Source of the DNA: ChocPot-Mid sp043804925
GTDB taxonomy: Bacteria > Bacteroidota > Ignavibacteria > Kapaibacteriales > UBA2268
Assembly: GCA_043804925.1 (NCBI GenBank)
Contig: JAZDIP010000104.1
Span: forward strand, 62,001 to 126,000
Length of the DNA stretch: 64,000 nt
Direction of reading: 5' to 3'
This document shows positions 1 through 8,869 of the stretch, one piece after another (positions within the stretch are counted from its first letter, which is position 1; each line of letters starts with the position of its first letter). Position numbers and translations under genes: made by a program. Under the pieces are notes generated by a model. That model made no database searches. It was not told the DNA's origin and saw only the letters and a list, made by a program, of their open reading frames with translations.

Positions 1-2067
1 CGGAAGCCGCAGACCATATAATTGTGAGTTAATAATTTTCGCTCTACCATAGTTTTGTTCCGGCAATCTCGTTTGAAAACGTGATGTAGCACCCGTATAT
101 GACTGCCCGGACTGAAATGTGAAAATAGCCCCTACATCCCATGAATCATTAATTTTATATTGAGTAACAATTTTTAAATCATGCCTTCTGTCATATTTTG
201 GACGGAATTCTTTGCCGTAATTCAATTCATCGAACTTTGAATATATATAACCAAGAGTATAACCAATCCAGCCGGTCAGTTTGCCATAACTTTTTTGAAT
301 AAATAATTCTGCTCCATAAGAAACTCCATCTCCAACAAAGAAAATATCGGAAACAACTTCTCCCTTTAACGCTGTCTTATTCAGTTCGTTGATATTATTC
401 ATTTTCTTGTAGTAGACATCGAAATCAAGTTTATAACCTTCGAATGGAGATGTTTCCAAAGTCAGAATATAATGTTCGGATGTACTTGCCGCTACTGTTT
501 TGTCTGTCGGCAGCCAGGTATCGAAAAAAGTAAAATCAGGTTGTGTTGCCAATCTGAGATTTTGGTCATAAAGTCCCCAAGCAATTTTCAATGATACATC
601 TTCATTTACCTGATATCTGAAAGCCATTCTCGGATGAATTAACGTTGTGTTACTTAATTCCCAATAACTCGTTCTTAATCCCATTTGTGCCGACAGAACT
701 TCATTAAAATTATAATTCAACTGACCAAATAAACTGTGTGTCCATTGGTAAACTGTCATATCTGTACTGACATCAAAAGTGTCTGCAACAGTTGAAGATG
801 TGTCTCCAGTGAAGTCCTGCAAGTAGTTATAAGTATAATAATTTGATTCAAAACCGAATTTAGCAGTCAGTTTATCTGTGGCAAACCATTCTATTGAACC
901 TTTAGCAGTAACATCTGAAATTGAATTATTGATTATAAATACATAACCGGATTGGTCTCCGTTAAAATTATTTACATAATTACTTGTACTAAGATTGAAC
1001 GATGAAAATAAGTTGTCATCAAAAATATGAGTCCATTTCATTGAAATTAATTTATTCCCAATATCAAGATTCATAGTTGTACCGAAACCCTTGTAAGAAA
1101 TAGCATCAGCACTCATAAATCCACTAAGAAATAACTTATCGTCCTTGCCAATGTCCTGAGTTATCTTAGCATTAATATCGTAAAAGTTGAAATCAGGCAA
1201 AGGAGATTCCGGGTCTTCGGGATAAAATGCTTTAATCAGTTCAAGATATGTTCTTCTGCCTGCTATGAAGAACGAGCCTTCAGCCAAAGGACCTTCGAGC
1301 AACAATTGAGACGAAATCACTCCCAAGGTTGCCATACCTTCAAATTCTTCATAATTACCGTTGTTTTGTGTTATATTCAAAACTGATGAAAGCCGACCTC
1401 CATACTCAGCCGGAAATCCACCCTTTATTAGTTCTACATCCTTAACGGCGTTTGTATTAAACGTAGATATAAAACCAAACATGTGAGTCGGATTATATAC
1501 TGTCGAACCATCAACAAGCACAAGATTTTGGTCCGGTGAACCGCCTCGGATATATAGTCCGCTCGAAATTTGAGAAGACGTCAATACTCCCGGAAGATAC
1601 TGCAAAGACCTGAAAACATCTGCTTCCCCTCCTATCCTGATTTCCTTAAGTTGTTGAACGGGTATATTGACTTTGCTAATGGATATTTCTCGTTTTTCAT
1701 TTTCTCTTTCAACTTCTACAACAACTTCGTCTGTCATAACCAATGAGGATGTTAACTGAAAATCCTGACGGACAGAATGACCTTTAGGAAATTCTATTGT
1801 ATCCTTTTTTTTGTCATAACCTATCGAAGAAATTTCAACAATATATTTGCCGGGTTTTATATTCATAATCGAGAAGAAACCCAATTTGTTTGTATATGCA
1901 CCTTTCCTGACATCTTTGACATAGACTGACACACCAATTAATGTTTCTTTTGTTTTGGAATCCACTACATAACCGCTCAGTCCCGAAAGATTGGCATCTA
2001 CAGGATTTGACTTACCTATGTAAAAAACAAAATATAACAGTAAATATATATAAAATATTTTTTTCAA
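1..2067 (-). CDS. TonB-dependent receptor, C-terminus cut by window edge
   Basis: Outer-membrane receptor taking up a large substrate, powered by TonB. The reverse strand is open from a TTG at 2067 (L-K-K-I-F, then a hydrophobic signal segment) to the left edge, 689 codons. About residues 28-110 form a carboxypeptidase-regulatory-like beta-sandwich (LSGYVVDSKTKETLIGVSV). A plug domain follows, about residues 120-240, with the typical LPGVLTSSQISSGLYIRGG and the phrase VELIKGGFPAEYGGRLS. The rest is barrel strands rich in aromatic residues. No ATG lies near the start; the TTG is chosen because it directly precedes the lysine-rich signal peptide. The substrate cannot be told; no SusD partner is visible, although one could lie outside the window. 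Confidence 0.93.
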   Translation of the reverse strand, partial: MKKIFYIYLLLYFVFYIGKSNPVDANLSGLSGYVVDSKTKETLIGVSVYVKDVRKGAYTNKLGFFSIMNIKPGKYIVEISSIGYDKKKDTIEFPKGHSVRQDFQLTSSLVMTDEVVVEVERENEKREISISKVNIPVQQLKEIRIGGEADVFRSLQYLPGVLTSSQISSGLYIRGGSPDQNLVLVDGSTVYNPTHMFGFISTFNTNAVKDVELIKGGFPAEYGGRLSSVLNITQNNGNYEEFEGMATLGVISSQLLLEGPLAEGSFFIAGRRTYLELIKAFYPEDPESPLPDFNFYDINAKITQDIGKDDKLFLSGFMSADAISYKGFGTTMNLDIGNKLISMKWTHIFDDNLFSSFNLSTSNYVNNFNGDQSGYVFIINNSISDVTAKGSIEWFATDKLTAKFGFESNYYTYNYLQDFTGDTSSTVADTFDVSTDMTVYQWTHSLFGQLNYNFNEVLSAQMGLRTSYWELSNTTLIHPRMAFRYQVNEDVSLKIAWGLYDQNLRLATQPDFTFFDTWLPTDKTVAASTSEHYILTLETSPFEGYKLDFDVYYKKMNNINELNKTALKGEVVSDIFFVGDGVSYGAELFIQKSYGKLTGWIGYTLGYIYSKFDELNYGKEFRPKYDRRHDLKIVTQYKINDSWDVGAIFTFQSGQSYTGATSRFQTRLPEQNYGRAKIINSQLYGLRLP

Positions 2068-2210
2068 ACAATTTTCTTAGATTAATTTTCAATAAATTGA
2101 ATTGACAAGATTTATATACGGTAAAAATGATAAAATGTTTTAATAAGTATAAAAATGCAGTTTATTTTTTTTAATCAGTACTCCAAGAAAATATAAGTAA
2201 TGTAACATTT

Positions 2211-2236
2211 GTCATTCCGAACGTAGTGAGGAATCC
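2211..2236. repeat. GTCATTCC...GGAATCC hairpin element
   Basis: A short imperfect palindrome beginning GTCATTCCGAACG and ending GAGGAATCC. It belongs with the elements at 12774, 18338, 26550, 46331 and 49572, which share the frame GTCATYC...GRAT but have different cores. It lies in the gene-free stretch upstream of the TonB receptor. Confidence 0.7.
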
Positions 2237-2323
2237 AGTATTCATACGGTTCCTGTTATTCTTTACTTTTCTTCCTTTCGCTCCGAGTGTCATTTCTATA
2301 GTTTCAATAAGTTTAAAAAATCC

Positions 2324-2370
2324 AGTTACACAGAGTTCCACGGAGGATTCACGGAGTTCCACAGAGAAGA
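2324..2370. repeat. ACACAGAG-type degenerate repeat, solo copy
   Basis: Four imperfect units of the type (T)TACACAGAGTTCCAC / GGATTCACGGAGTTCCACAGAG on the plus strand. The same family flanks the GxxExxY gene at 29858-30229 and recurs at 46391 and 46708. Here there is no gene beside it. The rest of 2068-2402 holds the hairpin at 2211 and no other gene that I can support. Confidence 0.75.
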
Positions 2371-2402
2371 ATTTGAAGGGAAGAATAATGTATTATTCCA
2401 AT

Positions 2403-2707
2403 TTATACCTTATCTTTCTTTTGCATTTCGGAAAAAATCTCGATTACCTTTTCCTTGAATTCAATCTCCATATCCATTCGGTTAAGCATTTTTTCCAATT
2501 CTTTAATTCGTTTAAGAAGTTCTTCTTCGGTAGAATCATTATTCAATTCCATTTCATCAACCATCATATTTATATTTGTATTTTCTCTCATCATTCTACA
2601 TTTTTCACTATTCATTTTTCATTATTCACTAAACCTCCCGCTTGTGCTTGCGTTGCGAACAGCAGAAGGGCTATGAATAAGAACGTTAATTTTGTTACTG
2701 TGTTCAT
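2403..2707 (-). pseudogene. Decayed secreted protein: signal peptide plus out-of-frame coiled-coil tail
   Basis: A good ribosome site (AAGGAG) precedes ATG at 2707, which opens a clear signal peptide (MNTVTKLTFLFIALLLF, then ATQAQA). The frame stops after nine more codons, within low-complexity sequence of the type TGAATAATGAAAAATGAATAG. In another frame, from 2615 to 2403, runs a 70-residue charged coiled coil (EEELLKRIKELEKMLNR). I read this as one secreted protein that lost its middle when a simple repeat entered and shifted the frame. The coiled coil resembles the C-termini of long secreted fibre-like proteins or IS helper proteins. The signal peptide is sure; the joining of both parts is inference. 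Confidence 0.45.
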
Positions 2708-2788
2708 TGTTGACTCCTTGTTTATTTTGAAATATTTTTGTTTTCATATTAATAATTTATAATGGTTATCAATTTTTCTAATTAAATT

Positions 2789-3847
2789 TTACCAGAAACC
2801 ATATTCAAACATTACTAATTTCTTAGAAATATTATCTCCCATTTTAGTATCTTCTTCAATTATGTATAGTGGTAATTTTCCATTATACAATATTTGAATG
2901 TTTTCCCAATACCTTGCTTTATCATCGTTTTGTAATATAATCTCAACATCTTCATAAAATTCACATGTTGTCCAATTTATTTGAACCAATCTATTATCTT
3001 GATCATATATGAATTTTCTAATTTCGTATCGTTGACCGAGATAATCATCTTCATTGTTAAACAATATTCTGTAAATCTTTCGCCCAGAAGAATCATAATG
3101 ATTATATGCTATTCTTTCACCTTTCGGATGAAAAAGAAAATCAAAAATATTATTTTCGTGGAAATAAACAGAAACAATATCCATATTCTGATTTAATTCA
3201 TAAGTATATGTGTAATCATCAGAAATTTCTCTGATTAAGTAAAATTTCGAATTATTTGAATAAAATTCATTTGTTTCAGAACTTGCATTCCAATAAAAGG
3301 AAGAATCATTTGAAGTTGAAAATTCAGAGTCATAGTAATTAAAATTTCTTGTTTTGATAATTATTGGATCTCCAACTTTAGAATCTATACGTTTAATAAT
3401 TATATAATGTTTAAAATTATCATCATATTTTTCCCAAATTTCATCAATTGAGTCTAAAATTTTAATATCAATACGTTTTGTAATTCTATTATCTTTAAAA
3501 TCATAATCAAATCTTTTCCAAAATTCATTATCGGATTCGCCACCAATTTTTGATAAACATCCCTCCGAATTGAAATATAATATTGATGATGGATATTTAA
3601 TAGTATCTTCTATGGTTGGATATACTGAAACACGAGTATATTTAATCCATTTAATTTTTAATTCATTCATTTCATTAAAAATTGAAAAAGGAACAAGTCC
3701 ATAACTATCTAATAAATAGTAAATATCTGAATTATAATAATAACATAATTTATAATTATTTTGATTTCCTTCTGACGCGATAATTTTGTCTGTATTGAGA
3801 ATAAATACAAACAAAATTAATACAGATATTGTAAAATATAATTTCAT
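2789..3847 (-). CDS. Secreted protein of unknown function downstream of RHS tip
   Basis: 352 residues. An N-terminal signal peptide (residues 1-24, ending IIASE) points to export. The body is rich in Tyr, Asp and Asn, with loose YD-like units (YDSSGRKIYRILF, FIYDQDNRLVQINW) like those of RHS and of the secreted proteins at 26678 and 55802. It starts 9 bases after the RHS gene, on the same strand, so the two are probably co-transcribed. The place downstream of an RHS C-terminal domain is where immunity genes usually lie, but a signal peptide and YD-like units fit a duplicated RHS-type surface protein as well. No family recognised with certainty. Confidence 0.6.
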   Translation of the reverse strand: MKLYFTISVLILFVFILNTDKIIASEGNQNNYKLCYYYNSDIYYLLDSYGLVPFSIFNEMNELKIKWIKYTRVSVYPTIEDTIKYPSSILYFNSEGCLSKIGGESDNEFWKRFDYDFKDNRITKRIDIKILDSIDEIWEKYDDNFKHYIIIKRIDSKVGDPIIIKTRNFNYYDSEFSTSNDSSFYWNASSETNEFYSNNSKFYLIREISDDYTYTYELNQNMDIVSVYFHENNIFDFLFHPKGERIAYNHYDSSGRKIYRILFNNEDDYLGQRYEIRKFIYDQDNRLVQINWTTCEFYEDVEIILQNDDKARYWENIQILYNGKLPLYIIEEDTKMGDNISKKLVMFEYGFW

Positions 3848-3856
3848 CGTTAATAA

Positions 3857-5380
3857 CTATTCGTTTGGTGGTATAATTGGCTGATAAATTGTTCCATTTT
3901 TATAATTTTGATTTTGTCTAACTCCTCTTATATAATCAATAGTCTTATCAGATACACCTGGACTTGAATTTGTAGGATTATTATTTTCAATTGCTGTTTC
4001 AAAAATATTATTATTAGTTTCGAAAGCATTATGATGTTCATCTGCCGAATTAATTTTTTTCGGATCAATTATATACCCTGAATATGGAATTTTGGATTGT
4101 ATTGGTCCATAGCTATGGTAATGAAATTCATGAATAACATTTGCAGCATTTCTACGAACATCACTGATTGAACTCAATTCATTAGCTGGATCATATATTT
4201 GGTCAAAGAAAAAATCACCTATAAAAGTTTGTGCTCCAGTGCCAGTACTAAAAATTACTACATCGTGTGTCTTTCCAGGTGCCAAAGCGACAGGTTGAGT
4301 ATAACTTATTGTTGATGGCACTCTTTCGTATTGAGAACTATTATACTTTGTAAGATCAAAAGTATTTGTATTTGGATCGTAAACTCGATAACCAGGTAAT
4401 TTAACATTAGTCATGGTTCCTCCTGCAATTCCTGGACCTAAATCTGCGGTAAAAACATATAAATGATTGTCGGGATTATTAATATAATAAGATATTGGAT
4501 TTGCTGTTTGTATTTGAATATCAATATAATTTGCAACATCTAATGCCATATAAACATTTTGATTATTATTATACATAAATATATACTCTCCATTTTTATC
4601 TACAGCCCATATTGGTGAATTTCCAGCAAATTGATATGGAGATAGCATAGGATAACTCTTAGTAAGAGGGTCAATACTCAAAAACCTCCCTACACGTGAA
4701 TCATACATTCTTGCACCGAAGTCGAGCGAGTTTCCTTCTCCCTTTAATTTGTCGTCTTTTTCCATACCGTTGAATCCGAATCGGTAGCTTTCGCCGCTGT
4801 AAAACAATCCGGGTTGCAACATTCCGAAAGGATAATAATTGCTGATTGCTACAAGGTCTGCATCGAATGGCTTCTTTGTTGCTCTTGGAGTGTCGTTGTC
4901 GTTGAATAGGTAATAATCCGAGAGCGGGTCAAATACATTCGACAGCTTTAAGTCGGTGAACACTACCCTGACATTGCCCAAATGGTCTTTTAGCTCGTAA
5001 TTTTTGAATCTCAATCTTCTTTCCTCAATATCGCTGTAAAGCTGGATTTGAGGATTCAAGTAATATACGGTATTCTGCGATTTACGTATGCAAAAACGTC
5101 CATGGCTTCCCGAACCGTAAATATGCCACTCACTCAAAGAAGGCATCCTTGCAGCACCTCCACCGTTAAGCCAATCCATCAGGTCGTCCAAATCATCGCC
5201 TTCGGGTAAAGTCCAAGTCATATATGGTCCCGTTTCGGAACTGGAATGAGTAGAAAAAATATTGTCTATTGAAGCAACAGCCGTATTAATATTATCATCA
5301 GGAACGGGTTTATCCGGTTGATTCCACTGGTACCATCCGTCATCCAAAATATTTTCCCTATACAATTCATAAATCGCCAT
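3857..5380 (-). CDS. RHS repeat-associated core protein, 5'-truncated
   Basis: 507 residues. Residues about 125-265 are the RHS core (NYELKDHLGNVRVVFTD; ARMYDSRVGRFLSIDPL; YQFAGNSPIWAVDKNGEY). The 240 residues after it are a variable tip of unknown type; they hold HEFHYH at 417-422, which is not a true HExxH. The putative start lies inside a conserved RHS phrase: codons just upstream read YYSRDANGKI in the same frame and then meet TAA in a TAGAATG-type repeat. The gene has therefore lost its signal peptide and YD-repeat body, and is an orphan tip or pseudogene. Such tips are often toxins in intact RHS proteins; function here is unproven. Confidence 0.8.
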   Translation of the reverse strand: MAIYELYRENILDDGWYQWNQPDKPVPDDNINTAVASIDNIFSTHSSSETGPYMTWTLPEGDDLDDLMDWLNGGGAARMPSLSEWHIYGSGSHGRFCIRKSQNTVYYLNPQIQLYSDIEERRLRFKNYELKDHLGNVRVVFTDLKLSNVFDPLSDYYLFNDNDTPRATKKPFDADLVAISNYYPFGMLQPGLFYSGESYRFGFNGMEKDDKLKGEGNSLDFGARMYDSRVGRFLSIDPLTKSYPMLSPYQFAGNSPIWAVDKNGEYIFMYNNNQNVYMALDVANYIDIQIQTANPISYYINNPDNHLYVFTADLGPGIAGGTMTNVKLPGYRVYDPNTNTFDLTKYNSSQYERVPSTISYTQPVALAPGKTHDVVIFSTGTGAQTFIGDFFFDQIYDPANELSSISDVRRNAANVIHEFHYHSYGPIQSKIPYSGYIIDPKKINSADEHHNAFETNNNIFETAIENNNPTNSSPGVSDKTIDYIRGVRQNQNYKNGTIYQPIIPPNE

Positions 5381-5415
5381 AATTTTCCCGTTAGCATCTC
5401 TTGAATAATAAGTAA

Positions 5416-5476
5416 TTTTACATTCTACATTTTACATTATTTCCAAAACCCTATACCCAATACCCTAAACCCTATT
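5416..5476. repeat. Heptamer repeat (TTTTACATTCTACA) and CCCTAWA repeat
   Basis: Two low-complexity blocks. 5416-5439 is an array of TTTACAT/TCTACAT units, the same heptamer (TGTAGAA on the other strand) as at 15784-15850 and 46673-46702. 5448-5476 is an array of ACCCTATAC/ACCCTAAA units. The first abuts the broken 5' end of the RHS gene; the second runs into the 3' end of the deaminase gene and may supply its last codons. Confidence 0.75.
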
Positions 5477-6019
5477 CAAAGAAACCGCTCCTGCTTCATG
5501 TATAATCCCATTCATATAAATTTCGGGAATGACAATCTCACAGGTAATGAAATTAAGTGTAATACCTGCTTCAACAAACATTTCCTTTGTCCGGTTGTAA
5601 GATTCAAGCCATTTACCATTTGTATGCTTGTCGTAAAAATCCTGTCCGTCTTGATGGATTACCACTTCCGAAATTCCGCATTGGATAATAGCCCTGGCAC
5701 AATCGGTGCAGGGCATCCATGGTACATATAGTTTGCATTCTTTGAGCATGATTCCACGTCTTGCAGCATTGTATATGGCATTTCTTTCGGCATGTTCCAT
5801 CCAAAAGTATTTTTCTCCACCTTCACGCGAAAGCCGCTTTTGCTCGTCATCAATTTCAATTCCTCTCGGCAAAGAATTATATCCAGTCGAAACGAGTATA
5901 TTATCGTGGTCAACAATAACGGAGCCTACATGTGTGTGTCCGTCCTTGCTTCTCATTCCAACGAGGTAGCACATAGTAATATATAGTTGGTCCCAGTCCG
6001 GTCTTTTTATTTCGTTCAT
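5465..6019 (-). CDS. Deoxycytidylate (dCMP) deaminase family
   Basis: Zinc enzyme that deaminates dCMP to dUMP, feeding dTTP synthesis in the cytoplasm. 184 residues. The signature is complete: H76-A-E78 as first zinc ligand and proton shuttle, then P103-C-T-D-C107. The N-terminal phrase MCYLVGMRSKDGHTHVGSV is typical of dCMP deaminases rather than of tRNA or cytidine deaminases. The C-terminal 20 residues read into a CCCTA repeat and may be altered. It is divergent from the OmpA gene; their 5' regions are about 70 bases apart. Confidence 0.9.
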   Translation of the reverse strand: MNEIKRPDWDQLYITMCYLVGMRSKDGHTHVGSVIVDHDNILVSTGYNSLPRGIEIDDEQKRLSREGGEKYFWMEHAERNAIYNAARRGIMLKECKLYVPWMPCTDCARAIIQCGISEVVIHQDGQDFYDKHTNGKWLESYNRTKEMFVEAGITLNFITCEIVIPEIYMNGIIHEAGAVSLNRV

Positions 6020-6091
6020 ATTAAAAAATTAATAATTGAAACATACGTCAAAATCAAAAATAACTATTATTTAAATATATGGATTGTAAAT

Positions 6092-6967
6092 ATGAAAAAA
6101 ATTATCCTGATTTTATCTTTTGCAATTTCTGCATTGCTTATTTCATGCGTGTCAGCAGGAAAATATGATGAAATGGTTTACAGCCGTGATTCCTTGCAGA
6201 TTCTTTACGATTCTGCCGAAAAAGTCATTGAACAAAATAATATCCGTATTGACCAGCAAGAAAAATTGATTGCCGACCTTGAAAAACGATTACGTGATAT
6301 GGAAGTGGATTTATTTAACACAAAAGATAATTATGCCAAATTAAAAGAAAATAGCTCAACAAATACCCGCGATATGATGGATAACATCGAAAAACTTCAA
6401 AGAACCATTGCCGACAAGCAAAGAGAAATGCTGGAGTTTCAGGACAAGTATAACCAAATCCAAAGCAAACTCAAAGCCCGTGAAGAAGCAATGGATAAGC
6501 TACGCAATAAGCTTCAAAAAGCATTACTTGGCTTCGCAGACAAAGGTATGACAGTATCTATTCAAAATGGGAAAGTTTATGTCTCGCTGTCTAATCAGTT
6601 GCTTTTTAGCACCGGCTCAACGGATATTGACCAAAAAGGCAAGGAAGCACTTCTCGAACTTGCAAAAGTGCTGAATGAACAACCGGATATTAATATTTTA
6701 GTCGAAGGGCATACTGATAACCAGCAGATTCGTCCCGGAGGCAGATTTAAAGACAATTGGGATTTAAGCGTTATGCGTTCTACGGAAGTCATTCGCTATC
6801 TTACTCAAGAAGGACAGGTTGACCCATTGAGAATAACATCTTCAGGCAAAGGCGAATACTATCCAATCGAAAAAGGTGATACTCCTGAAATTCGTGCTGT
6901 TAACAGAAGAACTGAAATAATATTAAGTCCTAAACTTGAAGAATTGCTTGATATAATTAATGAATAA
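6092..6967 (+). CDS. OmpA-family peptidoglycan-binding lipoprotein
   Basis: Anchors the outer membrane to peptidoglycan. From ATG 6092 the protein has 291 residues: signal peptide with lipobox LLIS-C19, a long coiled coil (about 45-145), and an OmpA C-terminal domain (about 160-285) with VEGHTDN at 204-210 and the diaminopimelate-binding D224 and R229 in NWDLSVMRS. The reading frame is open 35 codons further up, but the region upstream lacks a signal and overlaps the divergent gene, so ATG 6092 is preferred. The domain order is like that of Pal-like lipoproteins with added helices. Confidence 0.9.
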   Translation: MKKIILILSFAISALLISCVSAGKYDEMVYSRDSLQILYDSAEKVIEQNNIRIDQQEKLIADLEKRLRDMEVDLFNTKDNYAKLKENSSTNTRDMMDNIEKLQRTIADKQREMLEFQDKYNQIQSKLKAREEAMDKLRNKLQKALLGFADKGMTVSIQNGKVYVSLSNQLLFSTGSTDIDQKGKEALLELAKVLNEQPDINILVEGHTDNQQIRPGGRFKDNWDLSVMRSTEVIRYLTQEGQVDPLRITSSGKGEYYPIEKGDTPEIRAVNRRTEIILSPKLEELLDIINE

Positions 6968-7228
6968 AAAACCAAGAACTTACTTCGATGTGATAACCAA
7001 AATTGCCGCTAGTTTTTTTGAGCTCAATTAATAATAATGTTATTAATAAAAGATTCTCCCGGGAAAAAACACAATTTATACAATTCTTTAAAGATTATTG
7101 TTGATTGTCTTAAATTTATTTTAATTAATTGCTTTTTTGTTTTAAAATATGTAATTTGATTTTATGAACAATTGCAATTTGTGTATGAATTAAATAGGTT
7201 TTATTCAATTATATTTTCGAGGTAATAT

Positions 7229-7639
7229 ATGATACTTTCTAATCGTATAGGTTTTTTTTCAAAATTATTTGCAATTATTATATCTTTATTGATTTTTATT
7301 CAACCGTTAGCGGCACAAGAGCCGGATACCGATAAAGATAAAAAAGTGGACTATTCCCAGGTTTGCGACCAAGCTAAAAAAGATGCCGCAGATGACGAAG
7401 GTTCGGCTTTGGGCTATGGAGCCGGTGGTTTTCTTTGTGGTATTTTTGGTTGGTTGTTTGCTGAATTAAGTAGCCCCAGAGCTCCCAGTGCAAAATTTAT
7501 CGGGAAAGATGCAACTTATGCCAAGGCATATAGTTCTTGTTACGAGAAAAAAGCTAAAAGCATAAGACGTACTTCTGCTTGTGTCGGATGGGCAATAGGT
7601 TCAACTCTGTCACTTGTTCTCATCTATGGAGGTCAATAG
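7229..7639 (+). CDS. Small secreted/membrane protein of unknown function
   Basis: 136 residues with a signal peptide ending PLAAQEP (about residue 30). A glycine-rich hydrophobic segment (YGAGGFLCGIFGWLFAEL, about 69-86) and a second one at the C-terminus (GWAIGSTLSLVLIYGG) look like a membrane hairpin. Four cysteines in the mature part could form two disulfides. It is the first gene of a tightly packed five-gene run up to 10612. No family recognised. Preceded by the gene-free stretch 6968-7228 (261 bases), in which I see nothing but AT-rich sequence. Confidence 0.65.
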   Translation: MILSNRIGFFSKLFAIIISLLIFIQPLAAQEPDTDKDKKVDYSQVCDQAKKDAADDEGSALGYGAGGFLCGIFGWLFAELSSPRAPSAKFIGKDATYAKAYSSCYEKKAKSIRRTSACVGWAIGSTLSLVLIYGGQ

Positions 7640-7679
7640 TTAGTTGCTTAATTCAAAAACAATTAACTTTAATATTATA

Positions 7680-8420
7680 ATGGCACTGAAAGTTAAAACA
7701 CTAAAGATAATAACAATTCTATTGTTTTTTAGTGTTTTAACTTTTAAAGTTTTTTCCGAAAGCAATCAATTTGTTCCTTTTCAAACCTTTTCAGCGGATT
7801 TCCAACGGGAGACTATTGAAAATGGCGAATTACTTTTTACAACAGGAAAAATTTTTTTTTACAAGCCGTACAATGTCTTTATAGATGTGAGTGAACCGCT
7901 TAATCAAAAGATGCTCATTGATAGTAACCTTATGCTGATTTACTACCCTGATGAAAATAAGGGTTTAAAAATCTCCTCCCAGGAGCCGCTTGCATTACCT
8001 ATACTTTCTCCTTTTTTTTCGTCAACAAAAAGTGATTTCGGATTATCAATAATTGGATATTCTATTAAAGATTATTCTATGAATTCAGATACATTATCAA
8101 CTAAGTGGTCAATTCCTGATCAAATTGATGATAATTCTTACTTCTTTGAAATAAAAACCGTAAATAATAGGATTATTGAAGTTCTTGTCTCAAAAGCAAA
8201 AAAAAACCTTTTAATTAAAAGGATGATTTTTAGTACTTATGTAGAATTGAGTAAAGAACTTTGGATTCCACAGGAACTGGTGATTTATGATAATGAAAAT
8301 GCTGGGCAGATTGTTGAAAGCATAGCTTTAAAAAATATTATGCTCGATATTGAATTGCCTGATTCGATATTGAAATTCATTATTCCTGAAAATGCCGAAA
8401 CCGAGGAAATTCAATGGTAA
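7680..8420 (+). CDS. LolA-like outer-membrane lipoprotein carrier protein
   Basis: Periplasmic protein with the LolA fold. 246 residues from ATG 7680, which opens MALKVKTLKIITILL, a signal peptide; a TTG 12 codons upstream is possible but less good. LolA-like features are FQTFSADFQRETIENGELLFTTGKIFFYKPYNVFIDVSEP (here in pieces: the strand-rich start and the FxKPxxVxxD phrase) and the later QELVIYDNENAG. LolA carries lipoproteins across the periplasm; paralogues serve other lipid-like cargo. Its place beside a YidD-like gene is unusual. It overlaps the next gene by 7 bases, so the two are probably translated together. Confidence 0.75.
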   Translation: MALKVKTLKIITILLFFSVLTFKVFSESNQFVPFQTFSADFQRETIENGELLFTTGKIFFYKPYNVFIDVSEPLNQKMLIDSNLMLIYYPDENKGLKISSQEPLALPILSPFFSSTKSDFGLSIIGYSIKDYSMNSDTLSTKWSIPDQIDDNSYFFEIKTVNNRIIEVLVSKAKKNLLIKRMIFSTYVELSKELWIPQELVIYDNENAGQIVESIALKNIMLDIELPDSILKFIIPENAETEEIQW

Positions 8421-8869
8421 CGAAAATATTATATTACCCAAAATTTTATGCCGGCTATTTATCAATATTTATCACCATTTTGATACTTTTATTTTTTTCT
8501 TCTCATCTTAAAGCAGATGACAATTTAGATTTTTTATTAAGATGCTATGATAGTAGTGCTGTTAATTTGTCAATAAATGATACATCACAAAAATTGTATG
8601 CATACAATCCTCTTAGCTTTTTAGGATTGGGATTAATACGATTCTACCAGAATTTTTTGTCAACTCAGGATGAGCCGGTTTGTAATTTTACTCTTAGTTG
8701 TTCTGCTTTTGGAGTAGAAGCTATTAAAAATAGGGGATTCTTCTACGGTATTCTATTAACTGCCGACAGATTAACTCGTTGTAATAGTTTGACTAAATAC
8801 GAATATCATATTGATAGGTACAGCGATAGAGCCATTGATAATGTTCCAATATACTATTTTAACAAATGA
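8414..8869 (+). CDS. YidD-like membrane-insertion factor with N-terminal membrane segment
   Basis: 151 residues. Residues about 72-125 match the YidD family: GLIRFYQNFLSTQDEPVC, NFTLSCSAFGVEAIKNRG, ADRLTRC, with the three family cysteines at 90, 96 and 123. YidD aids YidC in placing inner-membrane proteins and is normally about 70-90 residues and bound to the cytoplasmic face. This one has an added hydrophobic segment at 12-30 and a linker, so the YidD part may lie in the periplasm or be tethered. It overlaps both neighbours (7 bases upstream; ATGA with the next gene). A YidC gene is not in the window. Confidence 0.85.
   Translation: MVTKILYYPKFYAGYLSIFITILILLFFSSHLKADDNLDFLLRCYDSSAVNLSINDTSQKLYAYNPLSFLGLGLIRFYQNFLSTQDEPVCNFTLSCSAFGVEAIKNRGFFYGILLTADRLTRCNSLTKYEYHIDRYSDRAIDNVPIYYFNK

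Noticed and set aside
2226..2762. 178-residue plus-strand frame
   Set aside because: Covers repeats and the antisense of a signal peptide; Phe/His-rich, no family.
4115..5079. HEFHYH in the RHS tip as a metalloprotease site
   Set aside because: Not HExxH; no second part of a zinc site seen.
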